Under the pieces are notes generated by a model. That model was not told the DNA's origin, ran no database searches, and was given only the letters and a program-made list of their open reading frames with translations. The position numbers were made by a program, and so were the translations under genes. Below, one piece after another: positions 41,608-50,699 of a stretch of 64,000 nucleotides of DNA. The stretch spans positions 248,001 to 312,000 of the forward strand of contig NZ_JAHRED010000001.1 of the NCBI RefSeq assembly GCF_019084045.1. Direction: 5' to 3'. Every line of letters begins with the position of its first letter. Within the stretch, counting starts at the first letter, position 1. Source of the stretch: Paeniglutamicibacter quisquiliarum. Its GTDB lineage: Bacteria > Actinomycetota > Actinomycetes > Actinomycetales > Micrococcaceae.

Positions 41608-42582
41608 ATGACACAGACATTGAACGCGCCCAAGCTGCGCGACCGCGGGCCCCGGCCCCAGAAGGCACGGCTCGGGGGTCCGAGCATGTTCCGGATGCTG
41701 CTGCGCGACAAGTTCGCCTCCGTGGGGGCCCTGGTCCTGGGCCTCGTGGTCCTGGTGGCCATCTTCGGCCCCGCGCTCATGGGGGAACTGGCCACCAAGC
41801 AAAACCTGATGTTCATGAACAAGGCGCCCTTCGACCCCGCCAACGGGTGGGCCTACGTGCTGGGCTCCGACTCCCTGGGCCGCTCGGTGCTCGCCCGTCT
41901 GGTCGTTGCCACCCGCACGACCCTCATGGTCGCGGTCCCCGCGGTCCTCGTCGCCCTGCTCATCGGCTCCCTCTGGGGCGTTTGGGCCGGATACCACCGC
42001 GGGCGGCGCGAGAACATCTCGATGCGCATCGCCGACATCATCATGTCCTTCCCATCCCTGCTGCTGGCCGTCGTGGTCCTTTACGTCTTCAGCCCGTCGG
42101 TGGCCAACATCGTGCTGATCCTGGCCGTGACCCGCATCCCGATCTACATGCGCACCGCTCGCGCCGAATCGGCCGAGCTGCAGTCGCGCACCTTCGTGGA
42201 CGCCGCACGCACCTTCGGCACCAGGCCCAACTCCATCATCGCCATGCACGTGATCCCGGTGGTCACCCCGACGCTGCTGACCCTGGCCACGCTGGAATTC
42301 TGCTACGTCATGCTCGCCGAGTCCTCGCTGTCCTTCCTGGGCATCGGCATCCAGCCGCCGGACGTGAGCTGGGGGCTGATGGTGGCCCAGGGCCGCCAAT
42401 ACCTGCAGACCGCCTGGTGGCTCTCGATCCTTCCGGGCCTGGCCATCGTCATCACCGCGATCGCCGCGAACCTGTTGGCTGCCTGGCTGCGCATCGCCAC
42501 CGACCCGGCCCAGCGCTGGCGCCTGACCCTGGAACGTCCCGCCAAGAAGGCCCTGAAGACCGCAGCCAAGGAGGCAAAGTGA
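41608..42582 (+). CDS. ABC transporter permease (DppC type)
   Basis: 324 residues. N-terminal OppC-like region (MLLRDKFASVGALVLGLVVLVAIF), LGSDSLGRSVLARLVVATRTTL as the DppC landmark, docking loop FVDAARTFGTRPNSIIAMHVIP, and SLSFLGIGIQPPDVSWGLMV near the end. It starts 8 bp after the DppB-type gene and overlaps the following ATPase gene by one base. Confidence 0.93.
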   Translation: MTQTLNAPKLRDRGPRPQKARLGGPSMFRMLLRDKFASVGALVLGLVVLVAIFGPALMGELATKQNLMFMNKAPFDPANGWAYVLGSDSLGRSVLARLVVATRTTLMVAVPAVLVALLIGSLWGVWAGYHRGRRENISMRIADIIMSFPSLLLAVVVLYVFSPSVANIVLILAVTRIPIYMRTARAESAELQSRTFVDAARTFGTRPNSIIAMHVIPVVTPTLLTLATLEFCYVMLAESSLSFLGIGIQPPDVSWGLMVAQGRQYLQTAWWLSILPGLAIVITAIAANLLAAWLRIATDPAQRWRLTLERPAKKALKTAAKEAK

Positions 42583-43673
42583 TGATGGAAGTACTTGATC
42601 CCCAAACCCGCGAGGCGGCCACCGCCGAGGCCGTCCTGGCCGTGACCGGCCTCGACGTGGACATCCGCACCCCCACGGGCACCGTGCGCGTGGTGGGCAA
42701 CGTTTCCTTCACCGCCTACCAGGGCCAGACTCTGGCGCTGCTGGGCGAATCCGGCTGCGGCAAGTCAATGACGGCCAAGGCCATCGCCGGCCTGCTTGAC
42801 CCGGTGGCCTCCGTGGCAGGGGGAACCGTTCGGCTCGAGGGCAGGGACCTGAACGCGATGACTCCGCGCCAGCGCCGCGAGGTCGCCGGTCCCGGCCTGG
42901 GCATCGTCTTCCAGGACGCGCTGACGGCGCTGAACCCCGTCTACACCGTGGGTTCGCAGCTCGGCGAGGCCTTTAGGATCCACCGCGGCATGAACAAGAA
43001 GCAGGCCCGGGCCCAGGCCATCGAGCTGATGCGCCGGGTCGGCATCCCGGAGCCCGAGGTGCGGGTTTCGGCCTACCCCCACCAGTTCTCCGGCGGCATG
43101 CGCCAGCGCATCCTCATCGCCATGGCCGTGGCGCTGGGCCCGCGGCTGCTGATCGCCGACGAGCCCACCACCGCACTGGATGTCACGGTGCAGGCGCAGA
43201 TCATGGCGCTGCTGCGCCGGTTGCGCGAGGAGGAGGACATGGCTGTCGTGCTGATCACCCACGACCTGGCCGTGGTGGCCGAGGAGGCAGATGACGTGTG
43301 CATCATGTACGCCGGCAACGTGGTCGAAAGCGGTCCGGTGGCCACGGTGTTTTCCAGCCCCACCCACCCGTACACCAAGGGCCTGCTGGAGTCGGTGCCA
43401 ACGCACGCCCGGCGCGGGGATGACCTGTCCTCGATCCCGGGCAGCCCGCCGGAGCTCAAGTCGATCCCGTCCGGCTGCGTCTACCAGGACCGCTGCCCGA
43501 TGGCGGCGGCGATCTGCCGCCAGGAGCGCCCCGAATTGCGCCCCACCGGCGCGAACCAGTTCTCCGCCTGCCACTTCTCCGAATCCCTGCGCGCCGGTGC
43601 CACCGCGACTCCGGCCGCCGATTCCGTCGCCTCGCCGGAAACCCCGTCGACCCTGCAGGAGGAAACCCGATGA
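42582..43673 (+). CDS. ABC transporter ATP-binding protein (DppD type)
   Basis: 363 residues. Walker A GESGCGKS at about residues 51-58, signature FSGGMRQR, Walker [13 protein letters not shown], switch His in LITHDL, and the C-terminal oligopeptide-transporter domain with Cys-rich [16 protein letters not shown] that often binds an Fe-S cluster. Two adjacent ATGs are possible starts, with AAGGAGG upstream. It powers uptake together with the DppF-type subunit. Confidence 0.93.
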   Translation: MMEVLDPQTREAATAEAVLAVTGLDVDIRTPTGTVRVVGNVSFTAYQGQTLALLGESGCGKSMTAKAIAGLLDPVASVAGGTVRLEGRDLNAMTPRQRREVAGPGLGIVFQDALTALNPVYTVGSQLGEAFRIHRGMNKKQARAQAIELMRRVGIPEPEVRVSAYPHQFSGGMRQRILIAMAVALGPRLLIADEPTTALDVTVQAQIMALLRRLREEEDMAVVLITHDLAVVAEEADDVCIMYAGNVVESGPVATVFSSPTHPYTKGLLESVPTHARRGDDLSSIPGSPPELKSIPSGCVYQDRCPMAAAICRQERPELRPTGANQFSACHFSESLRAGATATPAADSVASPETPSTLQEETR

Positions 43674-44746
43674 GCACCAACGAGACCCAGGCACCCAGGC
43701 AAAACGTCCTCGAGGTCCAGGAGCTGAGCAAATCCTTCACCGTCTCCGCCGGCGGCGGATCGCGCCAGCTCAAGGCGCTGGACGGGATCAGCCTGTCGGT
43801 GGGCAAGGGGGAGACCCTGGGCCTGGTGGGGGAGTCCGGCTGCGGAAAGTCCACGCTGGCCCGCACGCTGATGATGCTCGAGACGCCAGATGACGGCACC
43901 GTGCGCTTTGACGGGCAGGACCCGTTCGCGCTCAAGGGCAAGGAGCTGCTGGCCTGGCGCCGGCGGGTGCAGATGGTCTTCCAGGACCCCTTTGCCTCGC
44001 TGAACGCGCGCATGAGCGCCGGGCAGATCATCTCCGAGCCCTTCGCCACGCACAAGGACCTGTACCGGGGTTCCGCGGCCCGCTCCAAGCGGCTCAACGT
44101 GCTGCTGGATTTGGTGGGGCTGCGCAGCACCGACGCGTACAAGACGCCGCAGGAGTTCTCCGGCGGCCAGCGCCAGCGCATCGGCATCGCCCGCGCCCTG
44201 GCCCTTGACCCGGATCTGCTCATCCTCGACGAGCCGGTCTCCGCACTGGACCTCTCGGTGCAGGCGCAGGTGCTGAACCTGCTCAACGAGCTGCAGCAGC
44301 AGCTGGGGGTCAGCTACATCTTCATCTCCCACGACCTCTCGGTGGTCCGCCACGTGACCGACCGGGTCGCGGTGATGTACCTGGGACGGATCATCGAAAC
44401 CGGAGTGACCGAGGACGTCTTTGACCGGCCGCTGCACCCGTACACCGCCGCATTGATGTCTGCATCGCCGAAGCTGGACCCGGCAATGCGCCCGGCCAAG
44501 CGGATCGTGTTGGCCGGCGAACTGCCCTCGCCGCTGGATCCGCCCAGCGGCTGCAGGTTCCGTACCCGCTGCTGGAAGGCCGAAGACATCTGCGCCTCGC
44601 GCCGACCCGACGCCGCGGGTCCGGCCGCGGACGGGTCGATCTCGCTGGGGATGCCCGCCATTGGACCGGCCGAGCGTGCCCACATGGCCGAATGCCACTT
44701 CCCGATCTCCAGCCCGGCCGAGGCCGGGCTGGTTCCCGCGGGCTAA
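43670..44746 (+). CDS. ABC transporter ATP-binding protein (DppF type)
   Basis: 358 residues overlapping the preceding ATPase gene by 4 bp (ATGA). Walker A GESGCGKS, signature FSGGQRQR, Walker B LLILDEPVSALD, FISHDLSVV, and the C-terminal CRFRTRCWKAEDIC segment of peptide transporters. It completes the importer. It converges on the isochorismatase-like gene with a 27-bp gap and no obvious terminator hairpin. Confidence 0.93.
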   Translation: MSTNETQAPRQNVLEVQELSKSFTVSAGGGSRQLKALDGISLSVGKGETLGLVGESGCGKSTLARTLMMLETPDDGTVRFDGQDPFALKGKELLAWRRRVQMVFQDPFASLNARMSAGQIISEPFATHKDLYRGSAARSKRLNVLLDLVGLRSTDAYKTPQEFSGGQRQRIGIARALALDPDLLILDEPVSALDLSVQAQVLNLLNELQQQLGVSYIFISHDLSVVRHVTDRVAVMYLGRIIETGVTEDVFDRPLHPYTAALMSASPKLDPAMRPAKRIVLAGELPSPLDPPSGCRFRTRCWKAEDICASRRPDAAGPAADGSISLGMPAIGPAERAHMAECHFPISSPAEAGLVPAG

Positions 44747-44773
44747 CTGCGCGGGTATCAGGGCAGGGGGTGC

Positions 44774-45364
44774 CTAGCGTTGCCAGGTCAGCTCGCTGGA
44801 GGTGGTGATCGACGCCAGCAGCCCCAACGACTCGATGCTTGCGGCGTGGGTCTCGCGGGTGGCCGCGGAGCAGGCATCCTCCACGATGGCCACGGAGTAG
44901 CCGTGGTCCGAAGCGGCCCGGGCGGAGCTTTCCACCGAGATGTTCGTGGCGACCCCGGCGAAGAGCGCCGTCTGGATCCCGCGATCCGCAAGGATCCCCG
45001 CCAGCTCCGGGGTGAATCCGCCGACCCGCTGGTTGGTTACCACCAGGTCGGTGGCCTGCGGGGTGAGCGGTTCGATGAAATCGGTGTGTTTGGCGCCCCG
45101 TTTGAGGGATTCGCGTTGCCGGGCGAGCTGCAGCAGCGGCGAATTGGCATTCAGGTCGCTGTAGTCGGGTCGATAGGCGATCTGGGTGTAGATCACCGTT
45201 GCCCCTGCCGACCGGGCGCCATCGAGCAGGCCCCAGAGCTTTTCGACGATGTCGCGGTTCACGACCTCCCGGTGGAAGAAATCGGCGAAGGCGCCCTCGG
45301 CGCCGATGATGTCGCCCTGGCAATGGATGGCGATCAGTGCGGTTGTTTCCGGATCAAGATTCAT
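44774..45364 (-). CDS. isochorismatase-fold protein lacking the catalytic triad
   Basis: 196 residues, clearly the cysteine-hydrolase (isochorismatase) fold: TALIAIHCQGD, DLVVTNQRVGGFTPELAGIL, and LFAGVATNISVESSARAASDHGYSV. The Asp-Lys-Cys triad positions are all replaced: His14 for Asp in the first motif, Asn111 for Lys, and Ser143 for the nucleophilic Cys. The fold-defining segments are otherwise well kept and the frame is open, so it is a maintained protein rather than a pseudogene. It may bind rather than hydrolyse its ligand, or use different chemistry. The ATG follows GAAGGAAGTG. The gap 45365-45581 upstream shows no gene. Confidence 0.85.
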   Translation of the reverse strand: MNLDPETTALIAIHCQGDIIGAEGAFADFFHREVVNRDIVEKLWGLLDGARSAGATVIYTQIAYRPDYSDLNANSPLLQLARQRESLKRGAKHTDFIEPLTPQATDLVVTNQRVGGFTPELAGILADRGIQTALFAGVATNISVESSARAASDHGYSVAIVEDACSAATRETHAASIESLGLLASITTSSELTWQR

Positions 45365-45581
45365 CTCAGCACTTCCTTCGGCACGTGGGTGTACAGCGGC
45401 GGTTGCGGCCGGGCCGTAAATGGGCGATCCTCCATCGGTGTCACGCACCTCGTTGTCCCGGATGAAGCCCACGGTAGCCGCTCCCGTGCGAGAAGGGCCA
45501 GCATTTCCGTGGCTCCGTTCTTGGCGCGGGTCGGGGTGCCTCGGCGAGGGACGGCGCTGTCGGGACGGGGGAAACCTGCGA

Positions 45582-48083
45582 TCAGGGTGCGGCCGGGTCC
45601 ATGGCTGCACCGGTGCCTTTGCGCGAGGCCTCCAACAATGCGTGGGTGCGCCGCGCGGCATCCGCGTCGCGGATGCCCAGCGTGGCCACCAGGTCGTCGA
45701 GGACGTCGATTTGCCGCAGGTAGTCGGCGCCGAGTCGTTGGGACAGCGGGCGGGTGCCGAGCTCGTCGGCCATGCGCCAGGCCATGGCCAGGGCCCGCTC
45801 AAAGATGCGTTGGCCGGCCTCGGCGCCGTTGGTGGCCGAACCTGCACCGAGCAGTGCCACGGTGTTGAGTCGCGAGTCATCCAGGCCCAGGGCCTGGGCT
45901 TCGAGCCGGCGCCGGATCCGCCGCACCCTGGAGGCGTTCCGGCCAAACTTGCCCAGGCGCATTGACACGCTGCCGGCATACATGAGCAGCTGTGCGAGGG
46001 TCACCAGCGCCAGGGCAAAGGCGGAGGCCAGCAACCAAAAGAGCAGGGTCTCGTTGACGTCCGGTTTCATGTAGCCGTTGCCCTGCAGTCCCCGGGACAG
46101 CCGCTCGATTTCGGTGGCCACGGTGCTGGCCCGGAACGAGGAGGCGTAGAAGCTGCCGTATTCCCACGTGCTGTCCCCGAGCCTGCTGATGTCACCGCTC
46201 CCGATGGCGCTGGTGATCGGCATGGGGCTGGTCGCGGTGTCATCGGCGAAGACCCACACGGGGATGATGGCCTTCCCGGGCAGCAGTTCGCCGGTGGCCG
46301 CGTCGACGAGCTCGGGCAGCTCGGACTTGACGCGCCACAGGGCGTCAACGAAGGCGACGGGGTCGAGGTCCGGGTCGGAGGGCCGGCCCTCGGGAACCCG
46401 GGTGTCGGCCATTTTCAGATACGCCCCGGCGTCGCGCACCGCCACCGTCACATTGAGTGCCTCGGTGAACTTGTCATCCAGATAGCGGCGGATGTCTGCC
46501 TCGGTCAGTCCCCGGGTGTCTCCGTCAAGGGTGAGGGACCGCAAGGTCTGGGTGCCCGTGAGGTTCCAGCGGGGGCGGTCCATGACGGACTCGGTCACCA
46601 GCGCCGCGGCAATGAGGGACACCAGCGCACTGACGATGCCCGCGGTGACACATACGGCCGGGCGGCCGGGTCGCCGGAGGCGCAATTTCCAGCGGTGGCG
46701 GGGTGCGGGCGGTTCCTGGCCGTCTGCCGTTCCGGGCAGCGGGTCGTGGAGCGCGCGGGCCGCGGCATTGGCGCTGTCCAGTATGTGGAGGATCCTTTGC
46801 GAGCCATGGGCCGGAAGCCCCAGTCCCACCCGCAGCGAGGAGTAGTCTTCCCCGGTGCGTGGGCGCGCCTTGACCCGGCCCCGGCGTTGCCTGCGCAACG
46901 TCCGATTGACCGAGGTGGCGCTGCGTTCGAGTTCTTGTTCGGCCTTCTTCCATGCCTCCACGGCCGCCGTCGAGCGATGGTTCTTGGCCCCCGTGCCCAG
47001 CAGGGCAGTGAGGGCCTTTTCCAGGCGCCGGATGCGTTTGGACGCAACCGCGCCCGCCGGTGCCGCATCCAGCCGGGCCAGCAACTCGCGCGTGGCAAAC
47101 GCCAGGGGCGCCGCCAGCTTGTCGAAGGTCCTTTCGCTTCCCTCCAGGCCGCCGAGCACCGAGCCGGCACCCATCAAGGCATCCGCGGAGGCCACCAGGC
47201 GCCGCGCCTTGATTTCGAAGGCGGCCACCATCGCTGCGGTGCGCGGTTTCAGCGACGTCCTGGGGTTGTACACGGCATCGATCACCGCTTCCTCGCTTCG
47301 CGCCATGGCCAGCGACGATTCGCGGATCTGTCTCCACGTGGCGCCGAACGCGGGCGGCCTTTGGTCCGGATCGGTGCTCCGGTACGTCACCTCGAGGGCT
47401 TCGAGGTCCAGCACGACCCCGGCCAGTTGCAACTGTGCGGCCGCCAGCCGGCGATGGAGGGCTTCGCGGCGCCTGCGCCGGGGCAGCGAAAAACTGAAGG
47501 CGAGCACCGTCAGCAGCAGGCCGAGCGCGGTACCGGCGACCCAAAATTCGGGTGTGCGGATGCTGCCGCCATCCAGGACCTCGGCCGCCCGCTGCGCCGC
47601 GGCCGCAACCGCCGCCGGCCCATGCCCCAGGCCCACGTTGTTCATGTAGGCGTTGTGGATGTCGAACCGGTTCGAGGTGTTCAGGTCGCGGTCCGCATCG
47701 GCGGGGTGGATGCCGGCCCCGTTGAAGCGTTCCCTGCGCTCGGAGTTCAGGGCGTCGTCGACGATGGCGGTGCTGATGATGACGTCGGCCCCCGGATCCA
47801 CGCGTCCCTGCAGCTCGTCGTAGCTCAGCAGGCGGTGCGTGACCAGGATCTTGAGCGGTTTCCACGCAAGGATCGGCTCGGTGACGACGGCGTCGACGGT
47901 CTCCTGCGAGATGTTCAGCCGGTGTTCGCCCTGGACGACGATCTGGACCGGTGCCGTCGGACGGGCCGTGACGGCGTTGAATCCGGTTGCCGCGAAGACG
48001 AGGGTGCCGAGGCCCAGAAGGAGGGCAATCCAGGGGACGCCGAACGACGGCTTGCGTCGGGCTGTGATCAGTGGCTTGCTCAT
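45582..48083 (-). CDS. large membrane protein with two extracytoplasmic domains, unknown function
   Basis: 833 residues that I cannot name. Predicted helices: 17-36, 181-200, 476-498 and 680-702. They delimit two outside domains (37-180 and 499-679), a long cytoplasmic helical region rich in Arg/Lys/Glu (201-475) and a cytoplasmic tail (703-833). The two outside domains look weakly alike near their ends (residues 138-170 and 637-667 share an aromatic-rich stretch followed by an Ala/Glu-rich helix), which suggests internal duplication. No enzyme motif is visible. Start MSKPLITARR; no strong ribosome site. It stands alone, divergent from LysR. Confidence 0.8.
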   Translation of the reverse strand: MSKPLITARRKPSFGVPWIALLLGLGTLVFAATGFNAVTARPTAPVQIVVQGEHRLNISQETVDAVVTEPILAWKPLKILVTHRLLSYDELQGRVDPGADVIISTAIVDDALNSERRERFNGAGIHPADADRDLNTSNRFDIHNAYMNNVGLGHGPAAVAAAAQRAAEVLDGGSIRTPEFWVAGTALGLLLTVLAFSFSLPRRRRREALHRRLAAAQLQLAGVVLDLEALEVTYRSTDPDQRPPAFGATWRQIRESSLAMARSEEAVIDAVYNPRTSLKPRTAAMVAAFEIKARRLVASADALMGAGSVLGGLEGSERTFDKLAAPLAFATRELLARLDAAPAGAVASKRIRRLEKALTALLGTGAKNHRSTAAVEAWKKAEQELERSATSVNRTLRRQRRGRVKARPRTGEDYSSLRVGLGLPAHGSQRILHILDSANAAARALHDPLPGTADGQEPPAPRHRWKLRLRRPGRPAVCVTAGIVSALVSLIAAALVTESVMDRPRWNLTGTQTLRSLTLDGDTRGLTEADIRRYLDDKFTEALNVTVAVRDAGAYLKMADTRVPEGRPSDPDLDPVAFVDALWRVKSELPELVDAATGELLPGKAIIPVWVFADDTATSPMPITSAIGSGDISRLGDSTWEYGSFYASSFRASTVATEIERLSRGLQGNGYMKPDVNETLLFWLLASAFALALVTLAQLLMYAGSVSMRLGKFGRNASRVRRIRRRLEAQALGLDDSRLNTVALLGAGSATNGAEAGQRIFERALAMAWRMADELGTRPLSQRLGADYLRQIDVLDDLVATLGIRDADAARRTHALLEASRKGTGAAMDPAAP

Positions 48084-48229
48084 CGGCTCATTCGAAGGTC
48101 GAGGGGGCTTGGCCCCACGATTCTAACGTCTCTTGAATAACCATGGTGCCGTGGGTCGGCAGTGGGTAACATTGCGCGCTGGTCGTGCGGGGACGGCCAG
48201 CCGGGACACGGTGGGACCATAATGCAGTC

Positions 48230-49162
48230 ATGAGCAAATCCTTCACCCTGGTACAGCTGCGCTACTTCGGGGCGGTGGCCCGGCTGGAGAACATGACAGC
48301 GGCGGCGGCCGAGCTGAATGTCACCCAGTCCACGCTTTCCTCGGCCATCGCCCGGCTCGAGGAGGAGTTCGGCGCGTCCCTGTTCACCCGGCTCTCCAGC
48401 AAGGGGCTGCGGCTGACCCCGTCGGGGAAGCGCCTGTTGCTGGGATCCCAGGCCTTTCTGGAGGAGGCCGACCTGCTCTACCAAGCCGTCCTCGACGAGG
48501 GGGAAGCGCTCGCCGGGGAACTGGTGGTGGGCATGTACTCGCCATTGGCCCCGTTCAAGGCGCCCATAATCCTGCAGGAATTCGAGTCGGCGCACCCCAA
48601 CGTGAAGGTCAGTTTCCACGAGGGGGACCAGGAGTCGCTGCGCCAGGCGCTGCTCGACGGGGTCTGCGAGTTGGCGCTGATGTACGACCAGGGGGTGGGC
48701 GCCGAGTTCGACCGGCGGGTCCTGGAGCGGATCCCGCCGCACGTTCTGGTCCCGGCCGACCATCCGCGGGCCGCCACCCCGAACACGCCTGTCAGCCTGC
48801 GGGACTTCGCCGACGAGCCGTTGATCCTGCTGGATGCCAAACACACCCGCGAGTACTACCTGGACATGTTCAGCCAGCTCGGAATCCGTCCATCCATCCG
48901 CCATGTGGTCTCCGGCTACGAGACGGTGCGCTCCTATGTGGCCCGCGGCCACGGATATTCGTTGCTGAACCAGCGGCTGACCAACGAACTCACCTATGCC
49001 GGCGGCTCCGTGGTTCCGCTGGACATCATCGAGGACCTGCCGCCGATCGAGATGTCGCTGGTCCGCCCCGTCGGAGCCAAACCGACCCGAAAATCGCTCG
49101 CGTTCGAGCAGGTCTGCATCGGGCTCTACGGGTCTGGCTCCGATCAGGCGGCCTCCGCCTGA
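48230..49162 (+). CDS. LysR-family transcriptional regulator
   Basis: 310 residues. HTH at about 5-65 (LVQLRYFGAVARLENMTAAAAE, LNVTQSTLSSAIARLEEEFG) then a co-inducer-binding domain (LAGELVVGMYSPLAPFKAPIILQEFESAHPNVKVSFHEGD). It is less like the two aldarate LysRs. It lies in the same direction as, and 149 bp before, an MHS transporter, amidohydrolase and amidase, which it probably regulates. Confidence 0.92.
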   Translation: MSKSFTLVQLRYFGAVARLENMTAAAAELNVTQSTLSSAIARLEEEFGASLFTRLSSKGLRLTPSGKRLLLGSQAFLEEADLLYQAVLDEGEALAGELVVGMYSPLAPFKAPIILQEFESAHPNVKVSFHEGDQESLRQALLDGVCELALMYDQGVGAEFDRRVLERIPPHVLVPADHPRAATPNTPVSLRDFADEPLILLDAKHTREYYLDMFSQLGIRPSIRHVVSGYETVRSYVARGHGYSLLNQRLTNELTYAGGSVVPLDIIEDLPPIEMSLVRPVGAKPTRKSLAFEQVCIGLYGSGSDQAASA

Positions 49163-49191
49163 CCGATTTCCAATCGATTCACTCGATGGAC

Positions 49192-49233
49192 CTAACCGAA
49201 ATAATCCGTTAGACCTATGTGATGGCGATCACC
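49192..49233. promoter_or_regulatory. candidate control region of the transporter-amidohydrolase-amidase operon
   Basis: An inverted repeat CTAAC-N11-GTTAG (49192-49212) resembles a LysR-size target. Just downstream TGTGA-TGGCGA-TCACC (49218-49233) matches the CRP/GlxR half-site arrangement TGTGA-N6-TCACA with one mismatch, hinting at cAMP-type catabolite control. Both assignments rest on symmetry and position. Confidence 0.5.
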
Positions 49234-49311
49234 ACAATGGTTCCAAGGGTAAACATCAAAAGCCGCCGCTTGAGCCAATGGGTCGAGCGGACCGCACACT
49301 CAGGAGCGTCG

Positions 49312-50643
49312 ATGAAGACCGAGATCCATTCACAAGAGCCCCAGGCAGTGCTTCAACGAGAGCGCAGGGCCGCCAGCGGCATGCAAAAGCGGGTGCTCGC
49401 CGGCGGCAGCATCGGCCAGTTCATCGAGTTCTACGACTTCACCCTGTACGGTCTCTCCGCGGTGGTGCTCTCCCAGCTCTTCTTCCCCGGCACCAGTGCA
49501 CTGGCCGGGCTCTTGGCCACCTTCGCAACCTTCGGCGTCGCCTTCCTGGTCCGCCCGCTGGGCGGACTGTTCTTCGGTGCCCTGGGAGACAAGATCGGGC
49601 GACGCAAGGTCCTGTTCATTACGCTCCTGTCCATCGGCGCAGCCACCGCGATGATCGGCCTGCTGCCCACCCACGCGGCAATCGGCGCTGCTGCCCCCAT
49701 CTTGCTCGTGCTCTGCCGCATGATCCAGGGGTTCTCCGCCGGCGGTGAATCGGTCGGGGCCCCGGCCTTCGTCTTCGAACACGCACCGATCAACAAGCGC
49801 GGCTTCTGGCTGAACATCACCCTGGCAGCCACCGCCCTGCCCTCGGTCTTCGGCGGCACGCTGATCCTGGTGCTCTCCAGCTCCATGTCCTCCGAGTCAT
49901 TCATGTCCTGGGGCTGGCGCATCCCCTTCCTCCTGGCCCTGCCCATGGCCTTCTTCGGCCTGTGGATCCGCGCCAAGACCGAGGAATCCGAGGCCTTCAA
50001 GGCCGTGCTGGCCAAGGAAAAATCCAAGGAATACAGCCCCATCCGCGAGGCCTTCGCCGAGAACAAGGTCCGCATGCTGCAGGTCATCTTCGTGATGGGG
50101 CTGACCGCCATGGGCTTCTACTTCCTCTCCGGCTACTTCGTGTCCTACGTCCAGGTCACCGGAAACCTCAGCCGCGACCAGTCGCTGCTGGCCAACGCCA
50201 CGGCCATGCTCTTCTACGCGCTGCTGCTGCCCGTCGGCGGAATCATCGGGGACCGCGTGGGCCGCAAGCCGATGTTGATTGCGGGCTCCGCGGCACTGGC
50301 ACTGCTGTCCATCCCGTGCTTCATGCTCGTCACCTCCGGCTCGCTGCCGCTGGCCATTGCCGGCCAGCTGCTCTTCGTGGTCCCGATGTGCATCTACGGC
50401 GGAGGCTGCTACACGTTCTTCGTGGAAATCTTCACCACCCGCACGCGCTTCACCTCGGCCGCCATCAGCTACAACGTCGGCTACGCGATCTTCGGTGGAT
50501 CCGCCCCCTTCGTCGGAACCTTCCTGGTTTCCCAGACCGGGCTGAGCGCCGCACCGGGCTACTACATGGCCGGCGCAGCGGTGATCGTGTTCCTGCTGCT
50601 GACCCTCACCAAGGTCCCGGAGACCCACCACCGCGTCGGCTGA
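49312..50643 (+). CDS. MHS-family major facilitator transporter
   Basis: 443 residues, 12 predicted membrane segments. The metabolite:H+ symporter branch is indicated by GQFIEFYDFTLYGLSAVVLSQLFFP, VRPLGGLFFGALGDKIGRRKVL, GFSAGGESVGAPAFVFEHAP and a second loop DRVGRKPML. Members import organic acids, betaines or proline with protons. Starts at MKTEIHSQ with AGGAG upstream. With the carbamoylase-type amidohydrolase and the amidase next door, a likely cargo is an N-carbamoyl, ureide or amide compound. Confidence 0.92.
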   Translation: MKTEIHSQEPQAVLQRERRAASGMQKRVLAGGSIGQFIEFYDFTLYGLSAVVLSQLFFPGTSALAGLLATFATFGVAFLVRPLGGLFFGALGDKIGRRKVLFITLLSIGAATAMIGLLPTHAAIGAAAPILLVLCRMIQGFSAGGESVGAPAFVFEHAPINKRGFWLNITLAATALPSVFGGTLILVLSSSMSSESFMSWGWRIPFLLALPMAFFGLWIRAKTEESEAFKAVLAKEKSKEYSPIREAFAENKVRMLQVIFVMGLTAMGFYFLSGYFVSYVQVTGNLSRDQSLLANATAMLFYALLLPVGGIIGDRVGRKPMLIAGSAALALLSIPCFMLVTSGSLPLAIAGQLLFVVPMCIYGGGCYTFFVEIFTTRTRFTSAAISYNVGYAIFGGSAPFVGTFLVSQTGLSAAPGYYMAGAAVIVFLLLTLTKVPETHHRVG

Positions 50644-50699
50644 CCACTTCCCGACCCACCACGCGAACCACCGAACCACTGCAAGGAGCACCCACCCCC

